Assembly: GCF_024181225.1 (NCBI RefSeq)
Contig: NZ_CP051198.1
Span: 1,426,001 to 1,490,000, forward strand
DNA: 64,000 nt
Reading direction: 5' to 3'
From: Treponema sp. OMZ 787
Lineage (GTDB): Bacteria; Spirochaetota; Spirochaetia; Treponematales; Treponemataceae
The position numbers and the translations under genes are program-made. This document shows, piece by piece, positions 1-9,139 of this stretch (its first letter is position 1; the number at the start of each line of letters is the position of its first letter). The notes below the pieces were generated by a model. That model worked only from the letters and a program-made list of their open reading frames with translations. It made no database searches and was not told the DNA's origin.

Positions 1-85
1 GCCTTAGCTCTGGGCTGTTCCTGCATCTTTATTGCAATTATAATCTCCGAAACGAAGCTGTCATTTTTGAGGAAGAAACCGCCTA

Positions 86-1369
86 TTACTTGACATTATA
101 CTTACAAGGCTCGACATATTTTTCCATCATGGATTTATCGACAGCTCTCTTTTTGATCATTTCGCTGTAGAAGTTTCCGCTTTTTTTGATTGTTCTTTCT
201 TGGGTTTCATAATTACAGTGGACAAGGCCGAAACGGGCCGATTCTCCTTCCTTCCATTCGAAGTTGTCGATAAAGCACCAATGATAATAGGCTTCAAAGG
301 GAAGGGGAGACTCGCTTATGAGTTTTAGGTGCTCGTAAATATAGCGGCATCTAAACTGGTCGTTGTTGTCGCAGGTTCCGTTTTCGCTTATGACTATCGG
401 AAGGGGGAGGCAGTTATAACATTTTTGAGCACACTCTATTAGGCCTAAGGGATAAATATCCCAGCCCAGATCGTTTTTAGGAGTGTTTTCAAAGGCCTTG
501 TAAGAAAAGCCTCTTACAGCCTGCCTCGAATAATAGTTGACGGCTATAAAGTCAACATAGTTTTTCTTTTTTATGTTTAAAAGATTTTTAAATGGGAATG
601 AAAACTCTCCCTTAAAACAGGCTTCCATGATTCCGTCTTGGAAGAGTTTGCTTATTCTTTTTGCTGCCTTGTGGTCGGCTTTTTTATTTTGATCCTTGGG
701 ATGGAAGGCCTGCATATGATGTGCAAAGCTTACCCTTGTGTCCGTGAATCCTTTTTCTTTGCGTATTGCATGGATTAAATCATAGGCCTTGCAGTGGGCG
801 GCTATGAGGACATTCATCACCTTTAGGGTTTTGGCAATCGATTTTTTTTCAGGCGGCCAAAGGCCCAAAAAGAAGGACTGCACTGCATAGACATTGGGTT
901 CGTTTATTGTAACATAGTCGCTGCAAAGACTGCTGAGCTCTCTTATGCAAATTTCTACATAGTTTAAGAAAACTTCAACATTTTCTTTTTTTGTAAAGCC
1001 TCCCGAATTTTCAAACCACATTGGATGGCTGAAGTGGTATAGGCTTATTAGAGGCTTGATACCGGCTTTTTGTAAAAGACTTAATTCCGCCTTATAGTGA
1101 TCAAGAGCTTCCATATCGAATTTACCCTTTTCAGGTTCAATACGGGCCCATTCAAGGGACATTCGGTAAGTTTGAATACCCATCTTTTTTAAAAGCTTGG
1201 TATCCTCTTCAACCTTTTCGTAGTGCATGTTTGCACGGGCTACATCTGAGCCGTCATTGGTCATCTTTCGGCCGCAAAAATCGTTCCAGTTGGAATTTAC
1301 CCTTCCTCCCTCAATCTGTGTAGAAGCCGTTGCAACTCCAAGTAAAAATTTTTCCTTTAACTTAAACAT
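86..1369 (-). CDS. Glycoside hydrolase family 1 (beta-glucosidase / 6-phospho-beta-glucosidase type)
   Basis: A retaining beta-glycosidase of family GH1, about 427 aa, which is close to the usual 440-480. The N-terminal family signature FLLGVATASTQIEGG is present. The acid/base glutamate lies in TINEPNVYA (about E157) and the nucleophile in ISENGTCDNN (about E329). The aromatic HWCFIDNFEW stretch near residue 375 is the usual GH1 aglycone/glucose-site segment. No signal peptide is visible, so it is probably cytoplasmic and acts on imported beta-glycosides. I chose the ATG at 1369 because GGAGGA sits just before it; an ATG four codons upstream has no ribosome-binding site. Substrate (free or phosphorylated sugar) cannot be decided from the sequence. 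Confidence 0.9.
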   Translation of the reverse strand: MFKLKEKFLLGVATASTQIEGGRVNSNWNDFCGRKMTNDGSDVARANMHYEKVEEDTKLLKKMGIQTYRMSLEWARIEPEKGKFDMEALDHYKAELSLLQKAGIKPLISLYHFSHPMWFENSGGFTKKENVEVFLNYVEICIRELSSLCSDYVTINEPNVYAVQSFFLGLWPPEKKSIAKTLKVMNVLIAAHCKAYDLIHAIRKEKGFTDTRVSFAHHMQAFHPKDQNKKADHKAAKRISKLFQDGIMEACFKGEFSFPFKNLLNIKKKNYVDFIAVNYYSRQAVRGFSYKAFENTPKNDLGWDIYPLGLIECAQKCYNCLPLPIVISENGTCDNNDQFRCRYIYEHLKLISESPLPFEAYYHWCFIDNFEWKEGESARFGLVHCNYETQERTIKKSGNFYSEMIKKRAVDKSMMEKYVEPCKYNVK

Positions 1370-1399
1370 ATCTTCCTCCATAAAAACTTTTTGTAAGGA

Positions 1400-1942
1400 T
1401 TATAAATCTAAAACTTCTTTGCGATAAAAGTCCACGATGGATCTTCCGTATATCCTTTCATCTCTCTTTGTTAAAGAGCCTATTGTTTTAGGCATTGCCT
1501 TTTCTGACGGCCTGTGCATCATCACTAGGCCGCCTTCTTTTAATATTTTTGATTCTTCTATTTTTTCTAAAAGTTCTATGTGAAATTTATAGGGGAAGGG
1601 TGGATCGAGGTAGATAATGTCAAAGGATTCCTTTGCGCGTTTTATAAAGGTCTCTGCAGGCATCCTCTTACATTCCAGTTTTTTAGCGGCCATGGAAACA
1701 TTTTTTAATAGAACGGGAAATTTATCCGCATCCTTTTCGACAAGGTAAACAGGGTAGGCTCCGCGCGAGTAGGCTTCCAAGCCGCAGACTCCCGATCCGG
1801 TAAAAAGATCTAAAAAAGAAAGACCTGAAAGATCTCCAAGTATTGAAAAAATAGACTCCCTCATCCTGTCCATCGCAGGACGGATTATTCCCTTAGGACA
1901 TTCCACCTGCCTGTTTTTTAAATTGCCTCCGGTTATTCTCAT
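1400..1942 (-). CDS. rsmD: 16S rRNA (guanine966-N2)-methyltransferase RsmD
   Basis: SAM-dependent methyltransferase of 180 aa, the normal RsmD length, which methylates G966 of 16S rRNA during small-subunit assembly. It opens with the typical RsmD start MRITGGNLKNRQVECPKG, followed by the RPAMDRMRESIFSIL segment. The SAM-binding loop is DLFTGSGVCGLEAYSRGA (about residues 45-62), and the catalytic DPPF motif appears in IIYLDPPFPY (about 109-118). It lies close downstream of a 147-aa gene of unknown function on the same strand. Confidence 0.93.
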   Translation of the reverse strand: MRITGGNLKNRQVECPKGIIRPAMDRMRESIFSILGDLSGLSFLDLFTGSGVCGLEAYSRGAYPVYLVEKDADKFPVLLKNVSMAAKKLECKRMPAETFIKRAKESFDIIYLDPPFPYKFHIELLEKIEESKILKEGGLVMMHRPSEKAMPKTIGSLTKRDERIYGRSIVDFYRKEVLDL

Positions 1943-1963
1943 AGGAATAATTATAACATAGAC

Positions 1964-2407
1964 CTATCCTAAGTTCAATAACTCTGAAAGTTCATTTTGA
2001 GAGACTATATTGTAAGCTTCATTTTGAAAATTAGTGTCGGAAATATCTATATTTATTTTACCTAGAAAATCCTGATGCTTTTTGTAAATACCTTCAAAGC
2101 GTGCTTTTTCCTGATTAAAAAAAGATTCTCTGCCTAGTTTTTCGGTAAGGATTATTTTCAATACCGCCATATATTTTTTGATACAAAAGTATAGACTGTT
2201 CATTGTATCGATATAATCCGGAAGATGTGATTGAGGCTCTATCTGATTAAAAAGTTTTTGGAGAGCAGCATCAAAAAATAAAATATCCCTTATCATCTTA
2301 TCTGCAAAAATACTTTCTGAAAGTTCTAAATTAAGTCCGTCTTTTATTACATCCAACATTCTGGTTATCTGAAACAAATTATCCTGAAAAACAATCTTAT
2401 GAAGCAT
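1964..2407 (-). CDS. Hypothetical protein, helical, 147 aa
   Basis: Not recognised. The protein is predicted mostly alpha-helical, with a hydrophobic-charged pattern over the whole length (for example IRDILFFDAALQKLFNQ), and has no signal peptide or membrane segment. The ATG at 2407 is preceded by GAGGGG, a good ribosome-binding site. It lies 21 bp upstream of rsmD on the same strand and may be co-transcribed with it. Confidence 0.6.
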   Translation of the reverse strand: MLHKIVFQDNLFQITRMLDVIKDGLNLELSESIFADKMIRDILFFDAALQKLFNQIEPQSHLPDYIDTMNSLYFCIKKYMAVLKIILTEKLGRESFFNQEKARFEGIYKKHQDFLGKINIDISDTNFQNEAYNIVSQNELSELLNLG

Positions 2408-2514
2408 CTTTTTTCCCCTCTTAAAAATAGATTAACTACGGTTCTATTTTATTTTCGGAAGATAAAAAAATGGCTTTAATTTAATTCGTAATTATGAATA
2501 TCTTCATGTTGAGT

Positions 2515-3381
2515 TTATAAATTTTCTACTTCTGTTTTTGAAAGCCCTGTCATATGCATTATAAAGTCAAGTTCGCACTTGGCTTGTTTCATAAGCTTTG
2601 CGGTTTCAAGAGCTTTTTGGTGGACACCTTTATCAATACCTTGTTCAAACCCTTCTCGATAACCCTCACTTATACAAGAAGCCCTGTCATGTTCATATTT
2701 CATGCGGGATTCATACAGCCATTTATCTCTAGGACTCATTTCCATTAATTCTATCGTTGCATTCGCTTTTTTCATCATCGGTGATTCTTGTGATAACATG
2801 GTACGTACCTCCCTGTCATTTGTTTCAATAAATTTCAACCAGTTTAATAAGCGTTTCTTTTTATTATGACTATATTTACCTTCTTTTAAGAGTCTTGCTT
2901 TTTCAAGGTTTAGTATATGAATCTCAAGTTTTGAAACTAAAGGCTCTTTTGTGTCTTGTTCAAGAATAACATACTTATTGTGTACACGCCTATTCTTATT
3001 AAAGCCCTGACCTATCAAGTTTATTGTAATACATTTTGGAAGCTTTGTATAGTCTTGCCCTTGTTTTATACCGGCATTGTACATCTTAGACCAATAATAC
3101 AAGGTTCTTTCAGGAAAATCAAAATGCCATCTGCTTTGAATTTCAATATCTACAAAGGTTCCGTCCTTTAGTCTTAGTTTGATATCCAAGATACCTAGCT
3201 TTTCACTTAAAAGCTCCTTGTGAAATTCCTTATCCAAAAGTTCCAATCCTGCAATATTTTCAGATGAAATGTCTAAGATACATTCCAGAAAGTCCTGAAG
3301 AACATCCTTGTTTTCATCCACTCCGAATATTCTTTTAAAAGCATAGTCATTGCGGAGTGTTATTGTAAAAAGTCTTTCCAT
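2515..3381 (-). CDS. Rpn-family recombination-promoting nuclease / putative transposase
   Basis: 288-aa member of the PD-(D/E)XK Rpn (YhgA-like) family, whose E. coli members are DNA endonucleases that promote RecA-independent recombination. The N-terminus has the family pattern LRNDYAFKRIFGVDENKDVLQDFLECIL (about residues 9-36). The nuclease core follows, with D in LGILDIKLRLKDG and the E-x-Q strand VDIEIQSRWHF (about 77-87). The C-terminus is a short helical tail ending in TGLSKTEVENL, also typical. The start has AGAGGT upstream. It is a single gene with no partner; a paralogue lies at 15947-16696. Confidence 0.85.
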   Translation of the reverse strand: MERLFTITLRNDYAFKRIFGVDENKDVLQDFLECILDISSENIAGLELLDKEFHKELLSEKLGILDIKLRLKDGTFVDIEIQSRWHFDFPERTLYYWSKMYNAGIKQGQDYTKLPKCITINLIGQGFNKNRRVHNKYVILEQDTKEPLVSKLEIHILNLEKARLLKEGKYSHNKKKRLLNWLKFIETNDREVRTMLSQESPMMKKANATIELMEMSPRDKWLYESRMKYEHDRASCISEGYREGFEQGIDKGVHQKALETAKLMKQAKCELDFIMHMTGLSKTEVENL

Positions 3382-3607
3382 TTTTACCTCTTGAAATAAT
3401 TTTTACTAAGAGAAAAAAAATCCCTCTTTCATAATTATTGTATGAAGAGTCTGCAATAAATAGTAAAATTTAAAAAAGGAACTTTGGAAAATACGAATGA
3501 TGGAAATGTCGAATGGTGAAAAACTGGAATCTCGAATGACAAATGCCGTCCTTCACTCTTTTCTCTTCCCCTTGCTTTTTTAGCTGTTCTTTGATAGACT
3601 TAAGACC

Positions 3608-5356
3608 ATGGCAAAGACAGTAGACGATAAAAAGATTATTTACACAATGGACAGGGTTTCAAGAACCCATGGAACAAAACAGGTTTTAAAGGACATAAGC
3701 CTTTCTTATTTTTACGGTGCAAAAATAGGCGTTATAGGTTCTAACGGCTCAGGTAAGTCAAGCCTCTTGCGCATTATGGCAGGGATTGACGGGGATTATA
3801 CGGGCGAAGTTTCTTCGGCCCCCGGCTACACAATAGGCTATCTTGAGCAGGAGCCCCAACTTCAAAGCGGTAAGACGGTTCGCGAGGTCGTTTCCGAGGG
3901 GGTTCAGGAATTGGTAGACCTCCTTGCGGAATTCGACAAGATAAACGAGGCCTTCGGCGACCCCGATGCAGATATGGATAAGCTCATGGAAAAGCAGGCC
4001 AAGGTGCAGGAAAAGCTCGATGCAACCGATGCTTGGAATTTGGACAGCCGCCTCGACCTTGCAATGGAAGCCCTGCGTTGTCCGCCCGCCGATCAGGTAG
4101 TCGATGTGCTTTCGGGGGGAGAAAAAAGACGCGTTGCCCTTTGCAGGCTCCTTCTTCAAAAACCCGACATTCTTTTATTGGATGAGCCTACCAACCACTT
4201 GGATGCAGAAACGGTCGCATGGCTTGAACGCCATCTTCATCAATATGCGGGAACAATTATCTGCGTAACCCACGACCGCTATTTTTTGGATAATGTTGCG
4301 GGCTGGATCTTGGAGCTTGACCGCGGAGAGGGTATCCCGTGGAAGGGCAATTATTCGAGCTGGCTCGACCAAAAGCAAAAAAGACTTGCCCTTGAAGAAA
4401 AGGGAGAAACCGAACGCCAAAAGGCTTTAAAACGGGAGCTCGAATGGATAGGCATGAGCCCCAAGGGAAGACATGCCAAGAGCAAGGCCCGTATCAACGA
4501 GTACGAAAAACTTTTAGCCCAAGGCTCAAAGGAAAAAATAAAGGATTCTCAAATTACCATTCCGCCGGGGCCGAGGCTTGGAAACTTGGTTATAGACGTT
4601 AAAAACGCTGCAAAGCATTACGGCGAAAGAATCCTCTTTGACAAACTTAATTTTTCGGTTCCTGCAGGAGCTATAGTCGGCATCATAGGCCCGAACGGTG
4701 CAGGTAAAACAACTCTCTTTAAGATGATAGTCGGGGCTGCCGGTTTTGAGACTCCGGAAGGGGCCGATCAAAAAAAGCAGATTGTAAAGCCCGATGAGGG
4801 TGAAATCAAAATAGGGGAGTCCGTAAAACTTTGCTATGTAGACCAGACAAGGGAAAAACTTGATCCTAACAAGACGGTTTGGGAACAGCTTTCGGACGGG
4901 CTCGATATCATAAAGCTCGGAGCCGCCGACGGTTCTTCAGGCGTACGCGAGGTAAACTCAAGGGCCTATTGCTCTTGGTTTAACTTTTCAGGGCAGGATC
5001 AATCCCGCAAGGTAGGCGTACTTTCAGGCGGAGAAAGGAACAGGCTTAATTTGGCTATGATGTTAAAAGAGGGCGGAAACGTTTTAATGCTCGACGAGCC
5101 TACAAACGACTTGGATGTTACTACCCTGCGTGCCTTGGAAGAAGCCTTAGAAAGCTTTGCAGGCTCGGTCCTCGTTATAAGCCATGACCGCTGGTTCTTG
5201 GACAGGGTTTGCTCCCATATTCTCGCCTTTGAAGCTGACGGCGAAGTCGTATGGTTTGACGGCAATTGGACGGAATACGCCGAATGGAGACGCGAAAAAT
5301 ACGGTAAGGATGCCGATACCCCGCACAGGGGCGTTTACCGAAAACTCGAAAGGTAG
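3608..5356 (+). CDS. ettA: ABC-F translational throttle protein EttA
   Basis: Cytoplasmic ABC-F ATPase of 582 aa with no membrane domain. Two nucleotide-binding domains are complete: Walker A GSNGSGKSS and GPNGAGKTT, signatures LSGGEKRRVALCRLL and LSGGERNRLNLAMML, Walker B ILLLDEPTNHLD and VLMLDEPTNDLD. The inter-domain linker carries the EttA-type stretch LELDRGEGIPWKGNYSSWL and the conserved IPPGPRLG. EttA binds the ribosomal E site and gates the first peptide bonds according to ATP/ADP ratio. A short insert near residues 400-410 of the second domain makes it slightly longer than the E. coli protein. The following HAD gene starts 3 bp after the stop, so the two probably form an operon. Confidence 0.93.
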   Translation: MAKTVDDKKIIYTMDRVSRTHGTKQVLKDISLSYFYGAKIGVIGSNGSGKSSLLRIMAGIDGDYTGEVSSAPGYTIGYLEQEPQLQSGKTVREVVSEGVQELVDLLAEFDKINEAFGDPDADMDKLMEKQAKVQEKLDATDAWNLDSRLDLAMEALRCPPADQVVDVLSGGEKRRVALCRLLLQKPDILLLDEPTNHLDAETVAWLERHLHQYAGTIICVTHDRYFLDNVAGWILELDRGEGIPWKGNYSSWLDQKQKRLALEEKGETERQKALKRELEWIGMSPKGRHAKSKARINEYEKLLAQGSKEKIKDSQITIPPGPRLGNLVIDVKNAAKHYGERILFDKLNFSVPAGAIVGIIGPNGAGKTTLFKMIVGAAGFETPEGADQKKQIVKPDEGEIKIGESVKLCYVDQTREKLDPNKTVWEQLSDGLDIIKLGAADGSSGVREVNSRAYCSWFNFSGQDQSRKVGVLSGGERNRLNLAMMLKEGGNVLMLDEPTNDLDVTTLRALEEALESFAGSVLVISHDRWFLDRVCSHILAFEADGEVVWFDGNWTEYAEWRREKYGKDADTPHRGVYRKLER

Positions 5357-5359
5357 ATT

Positions 5360-6094
5360 ATGAAAAGCCCTAAGATGATTATCTTCGATTACGGGAACAC
5401 TCTTATTTATGAAAAGGAGCTTGATTTGCACAGGGCTTATAAGGCCCTCTATGCTCAAATCCATAAAAATCTCGATAAAATAAGCTTTGCTTCTTTTTAC
5501 GAAAAGGGTATGGCTATTTTTGAAAAGGTAAGATCCAGGGCTTTGCAAAACGATTTGGAAATACACACCCATAGTTTTTATAATTGTCTTTTTCAAAGTC
5601 TTAATATAGAATTTGAACTTTCTTACACGGAGCTGGAGCTTCTTTTTTGGGAAGCTCTGGCGCCGTGTTGGGCTATGCCCGGTATCGAAAAACTCTTGCT
5701 CTTTTTGGAAAGCAAAAATATAAGAACCGGCGTAATAAGTAATATTGCCTTTTCGGGGAAGGCTCTCACTGCCAGAATCAATAAATATCTTCCTCAAAAC
5801 AAGTTCGAATTTATAATTGCTTCAAGCGAGTACGGCTTTAGAAAGCCCGATTCCCTTCTTTTTGAAGCAGCCTTAAAAAAAGCAAATCTTTCAGCCGATG
5901 AGGTTTGGTATTGCGGGGATAATCCTAGGGCTGATGTCATAGGTTCAGCCGCCCTAGGCATAAAGCCTGTTTTGTTTACAAGCAATTTGGCCTGTCCTTA
6001 CGACAACGAAAGCCATGTTTCTCCCGATTTTGAATTTACCGAAATTACCGATTGGAATGAGCTTATAGACTTGCTTTCAAATATAGAATATTAA
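5360..6094 (+). CDS. HAD-superfamily hydrolase
   Basis: 244-aa haloacid-dehalogenase-fold phosphatase with a C1 cap. Motif I is IFDYGNTL (about residues 8-15), with the nucleophile Asp present but Gly in place of the second Asp usual in phosphatases. Motif II is GVISN, motif III is the Lys in RKPDSLLF, and motif IV is WYCGDNPRADVIGSAALG. The gene follows ettA at 3 bp. Substrate unknown; the DxG motif I makes classical phosphomonoesterase activity less certain. Confidence 0.85.
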   Translation: MKSPKMIIFDYGNTLIYEKELDLHRAYKALYAQIHKNLDKISFASFYEKGMAIFEKVRSRALQNDLEIHTHSFYNCLFQSLNIEFELSYTELELLFWEALAPCWAMPGIEKLLLFLESKNIRTGVISNIAFSGKALTARINKYLPQNKFEFIIASSEYGFRKPDSLLFEAALKKANLSADEVWYCGDNPRADVIGSAALGIKPVLFTSNLACPYDNESHVSPDFEFTEITDWNELIDLLSNIEY

Positions 6095-6142
6095 AATTCT
6101 TTACCCTATTGACAAATTCACAATATAGTTCAAAATAGAAAG

Positions 6143-7639
6143 ATGAATAAAAGAATAACTTGGATAAATACTATTATCTTTTTAACTCTTCTGTTGGCGG
6201 CTGTTTTTTTTATGCCGCAAAAGGCTCCGGCTACATCCAATTCCGCTTCAGATCCGGAAGCAGCTGATACTAATTTAAAATATCTTGAATCCGTTTACAA
6301 ACTGCTTCAGGAAAATTATGTTGATGAGATAGATCCGGCTGTTCTGTATAAGGGGGCTATGGAGGGAATGCTTAATTCTCTTGAAGATCCCTATACTTCA
6401 TATATTTTTAAAGATACTACCGTAGGACATGATTTGGAAGATACTACAACAGGTGTTTTTTGCGGTATAGGTGTTCATATTACAAAATCGAATATATCCA
6501 CACCCGAAAGACCTGCCTATGTAGAAATTGCAAGCCCGATTGAAGGTACCCCCGGCTGGAGGGCAGGCTTGCAGCCCGGAGATTATATTATCGAGATAGA
6601 CGGTGTTAAGACCGAAGATATTACCCAAGAGGATGTTTTAAACATGCTTCGCGGAAAAGAAGGTACTCAGGTTACTATAAAAATTCTCAGGGGTAAAAAC
6701 TTAACATTTGACCTTACCATAACTAGGGCATTAATCGAAGTTCCTACAATAAAATATACAAAAATCGGAAAGGATATTGCTTATATCCGCTTAATAGAAT
6801 TTAACCCAAACTCGGCAAAAAGAATAACCGAGGCAATAGAAAACCTACAGGCGGAAGGATGCACAAAGCTCATCTTGGATCTAAAAAATAATCCCGGAGG
6901 TTTGATTTCGAGCTCTATTGATGTTGCAAGTATTTTTTTGGATTCGGGCCTTGTTGTTTCGACAAAGGGTAGGGCCCGAGGCACCAGCGAAGCCTATAAG
7001 GTACGCAGGTTTGTACAAAAAGTGCCTAAAAATATGCCCATAGTTGTTCTTATAAATGAAGGCTCTGCCAGTGCCTCCGAAATTGTTTCAGGAGCCTTAA
7101 AAGATCATAAGAGGGCCTACCTTGTAGGAACACGCTCTTACGGCAAGGGCTTGGTACAAAGCGTTGTTCAGCTTAGCGAAAAAGAGCTCGTGAAGTTAAC
7201 AATAGCCCGCTATTATTCTCCGAGCGGGGCAAACATAGATAAGCTTGGCATCCTTCCCGACTTGGAAGTAATTAGGCCTAATTTTACGCCTGAAGAAGAA
7301 AAGAGCGTGCTTGAGCTTTTAAAGACTTCAAAAATTGCAGACTTTACGAGGAGCAAGACTTCTCTAAAAAAGACCGAAATGATTGACTTTGCCAAAAAGC
7401 TGGGTGAAGAATACAATGTAAGGCATGAGCTTATTTTGCGTCTTGTAAAGGTAGAATACTACCGCTCCCATGAAAGTCCCGTTATAGATGAAGATGATGA
7501 GCAGCTTAAGGCCGCTGTAAATCTATTAACCACGAAGGATGTAAATGCTCTTTGTAAAACTACAAAGACTCTTTTTGAGATGCAGGAAGAAGAAAAGGCA
7601 AAGGCTGAAAATAAAGCTATAACTGAAGATAAAAACTGA
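6143..7639 (+). CDS. C-terminal processing peptidase, S41 family
   Basis: 498-aa periplasmic or membrane-anchored Tsp/Ctp-type serine protease. Residues 5-25 form a hydrophobic signal anchor. A helical segment with LQENYVDEIDPAVLYKGAMEGM comes next, cut here by the PDZ domain (about 100-185, with GIGVHI and RAGLQPGDYIIEIDG). The peptidase core contains LILDLKNNPGG, the catalytic serine in NEGSASASEI (around Ser308/310) and the general-base lysine in SYGKGLVQ (Lys335). A C-terminal extension of about 110 residues, rich in Glu and Lys, follows the core. TTGACA at 6109-6114 may be its -35 box. Its stop overlaps the rsmE start (TGATG), so the two are translationally coupled. Confidence 0.9.
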   Translation: MNKRITWINTIIFLTLLLAAVFFMPQKAPATSNSASDPEAADTNLKYLESVYKLLQENYVDEIDPAVLYKGAMEGMLNSLEDPYTSYIFKDTTVGHDLEDTTTGVFCGIGVHITKSNISTPERPAYVEIASPIEGTPGWRAGLQPGDYIIEIDGVKTEDITQEDVLNMLRGKEGTQVTIKILRGKNLTFDLTITRALIEVPTIKYTKIGKDIAYIRLIEFNPNSAKRITEAIENLQAEGCTKLILDLKNNPGGLISSSIDVASIFLDSGLVVSTKGRARGTSEAYKVRRFVQKVPKNMPIVVLINEGSASASEIVSGALKDHKRAYLVGTRSYGKGLVQSVVQLSEKELVKLTIARYYSPSGANIDKLGILPDLEVIRPNFTPEEEKSVLELLKTSKIADFTRSKTSLKKTEMIDFAKKLGEEYNVRHELILRLVKVEYYRSHESPVIDEDDEQLKAAVNLLTTKDVNALCKTTKTLFEMQEEEKAKAENKAITEDKN

Positions 7640-8406
7640 TGAAGCAGCTGATTGTTTCTGCAGAAAACGATAAGGAATTTATCCGGCTGGATAAAAAAGA
7701 TTATAACTATCTTGTTTCCGTTAGGAGAGTTAAAGAAGGGCAGATCTTAAAGGTTTCTTTAAATGGAGTTAAACCTGCATCTGCTGAAATTTTAAAGATT
7801 AATACCGAAAAAAAATATATAGAGCTTAAGCTTTTAAATGAAGAAGATACGGATACCGCTCTTAAAAATGGTGCTGAAATTATTTTAATGCAATGGCTTA
7901 TAAAGGGCAATCACATGGATATTGCCGTTAGGCAGGCTTCGGAGGCTGGATGTTCTTTAATTGTGCCGGTATTGGGAGAATTTTCTCTTATAAAAAAAGA
8001 AAATATTAATCAAACCGAAAGACGGGAGCGTATAATAAGGGAGGCGAGGCAGCAGTCAGGTTCTCCTGTTAATACAAAGATTCTTCCTGCACAAGAGCTG
8101 AAGACGGCCTTGGATGAGGTGTTGGAATATACGGCTGATAAAGAGACGGCCTTTATAATGCTTAGCGAAAAAAAGGCTGACTTCTTAAGTTTGTTTGACT
8201 GCTTATCGGCGAATACCGAGATTATAGTTCTTGCTATAGGATGTGAGGGCGGTATCAGTCCTAAAGAGATTGAATTTTTAAAAGAGCATAAATTTGAAGA
8301 AGTACATTTTAATACGAATGTACTCCGTGCCGAAACGGCTGCAATTTACTCGATTGCGGCGGCTCAGGTTATAATGGAGGAAAAAGGTGGCTGTAAAAAG
8401 AATTAA
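7639..8406 (+). CDS. rsmE: 16S rRNA (uracil1498-N3)-methyltransferase RsmE
   Basis: 255-aa SPOUT-fold methyltransferase for U1498 of 16S rRNA. It has an N-terminal PUA-like domain (about 1-75), then the family segment RQASEAGCSLIVPVLGEFS and RIIREARQQSG, and the C-terminal knot with AIGCEGGISPKEIEFL and VLRAETAAIYSIAAAQ. The family consensus at that point is LRtETA; here it reads LRAETA. The start overlaps the Ctp stop by one base and the 3' end overlaps the next gene by 20 bp, indicating an operon. Confidence 0.92.
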   Translation: MKQLIVSAENDKEFIRLDKKDYNYLVSVRRVKEGQILKVSLNGVKPASAEILKINTEKKYIELKLLNEEDTDTALKNGAEIILMQWLIKGNHMDIAVRQASEAGCSLIVPVLGEFSLIKKENINQTERRERIIREARQQSGSPVNTKILPAQELKTALDEVLEYTADKETAFIMLSEKKADFLSLFDCLSANTEIIVLAIGCEGGISPKEIEFLKEHKFEEVHFNTNVLRAETAAIYSIAAAQVIMEEKGGCKKN

Positions 8407-9130
8407 TTTTTTAAATGTTCCGCTTGATGTTTTGCATGAAGAAGATATAGAAGAAACCGTGATGAGCCTTTTAAATAAAGAAGGGCCTCAACAGATTATA
8501 TTTATGACCATTTGGGATATACTTCGAGCCCGCCGCAACGGAGAGTTTAGAAATATGGTTGAAGAAGCGGCTCTTTGTCTGCCTGTTTCAAAAAGCCTGA
8601 TACGCGGAGCCCGCTTTTTAAAAAAAGATGTGCCTGTAAGACGGCAGCAGTTTTCTGTTGTTATCGATTTTTTGAATGTAATAGATTCTCACTATAAAAG
8701 CCTTTATCTTTTTGGAGGCCGGCAGGAAAGCCTTGTAATTGCCGAAAAAAATGTACGAAGCACATTTCCGGGGCTGCGCCTGGTAGGACGCTTTGCAGGG
8801 TATTATCATAAATCGATGGAACCCCATATTATTTCTGCTATTTCGAAAGCTGCCCCATCCGTAGTGATTATAGGTAAGGGTGTTCCCGGAGGCAGAAAAT
8901 GGATTTACCGGAATAAGGAGCATTTTAGTTCGGGGCTTTTTATAAGATATGCAAACCTGATAGATATTTTTTCCAAATTTAAAAAACGCCCCTCTGAAAA
9001 ACTTTTCGATTCCGGATGGGATTTTATAGTTCCTGTGCTTAAAAATCCTTTTAGAATTTTTACCATTTTCGGCTATCTTTGGTATAATATTTTATTGGTT
9101 TTTTACAGACTGTTTAGAAAAAACGAGTAG
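8387..9130 (+). CDS. WecG/TagA/CpsF family glycosyltransferase
   Basis: 247-aa GT26 glycosyltransferase, a family that adds N-acetylmannosamine-type sugars to lipid-linked intermediates of surface polymers. It starts NFLNVPLDVLHEEDIEETV, and the family regions are recognisable: LCLPVSKSLIRGARFL, LYLFGGRQESLVIAEKNVRSTFPGLRLVGRFAGYY and VVIIGKGVPGGRKWIYRNK. The usual GxPkQE motif reads GVPGGRKW, so a key acidic residue is changed. The C-terminus is hydrophobic (FGYLWYNILLVFYRLF) and may anchor it to the membrane. The GTG start at 8387 is preceded by GGAGG and lies inside rsmE. Confidence 0.82.
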   Translation: MAVKRINFLNVPLDVLHEEDIEETVMSLLNKEGPQQIIFMTIWDILRARRNGEFRNMVEEAALCLPVSKSLIRGARFLKKDVPVRRQQFSVVIDFLNVIDSHYKSLYLFGGRQESLVIAEKNVRSTFPGLRLVGRFAGYYHKSMEPHIISAISKAAPSVVIIGKGVPGGRKWIYRNKEHFSSGLFIRYANLIDIFSKFKKRPSEKLFDSGWDFIVPVLKNPFRIFTIFGYLWYNILLVFYRLFRKNE

Positions 9131-9139
9131 GCAAAACTT

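Noticed and set aside
5147-5797. A 216-codon minus-strand frame across ettA and the HAD gene
   Set aside because: Both plus-strand genes have strong family matches over the whole stretch; the frame is a shadow.
7213-7416. Other minus-strand frames of 60-110 codons across the backbone genes
   Set aside because: They overlap strong plus-strand genes and have neither ribosome-binding sites nor recognisable protein features.
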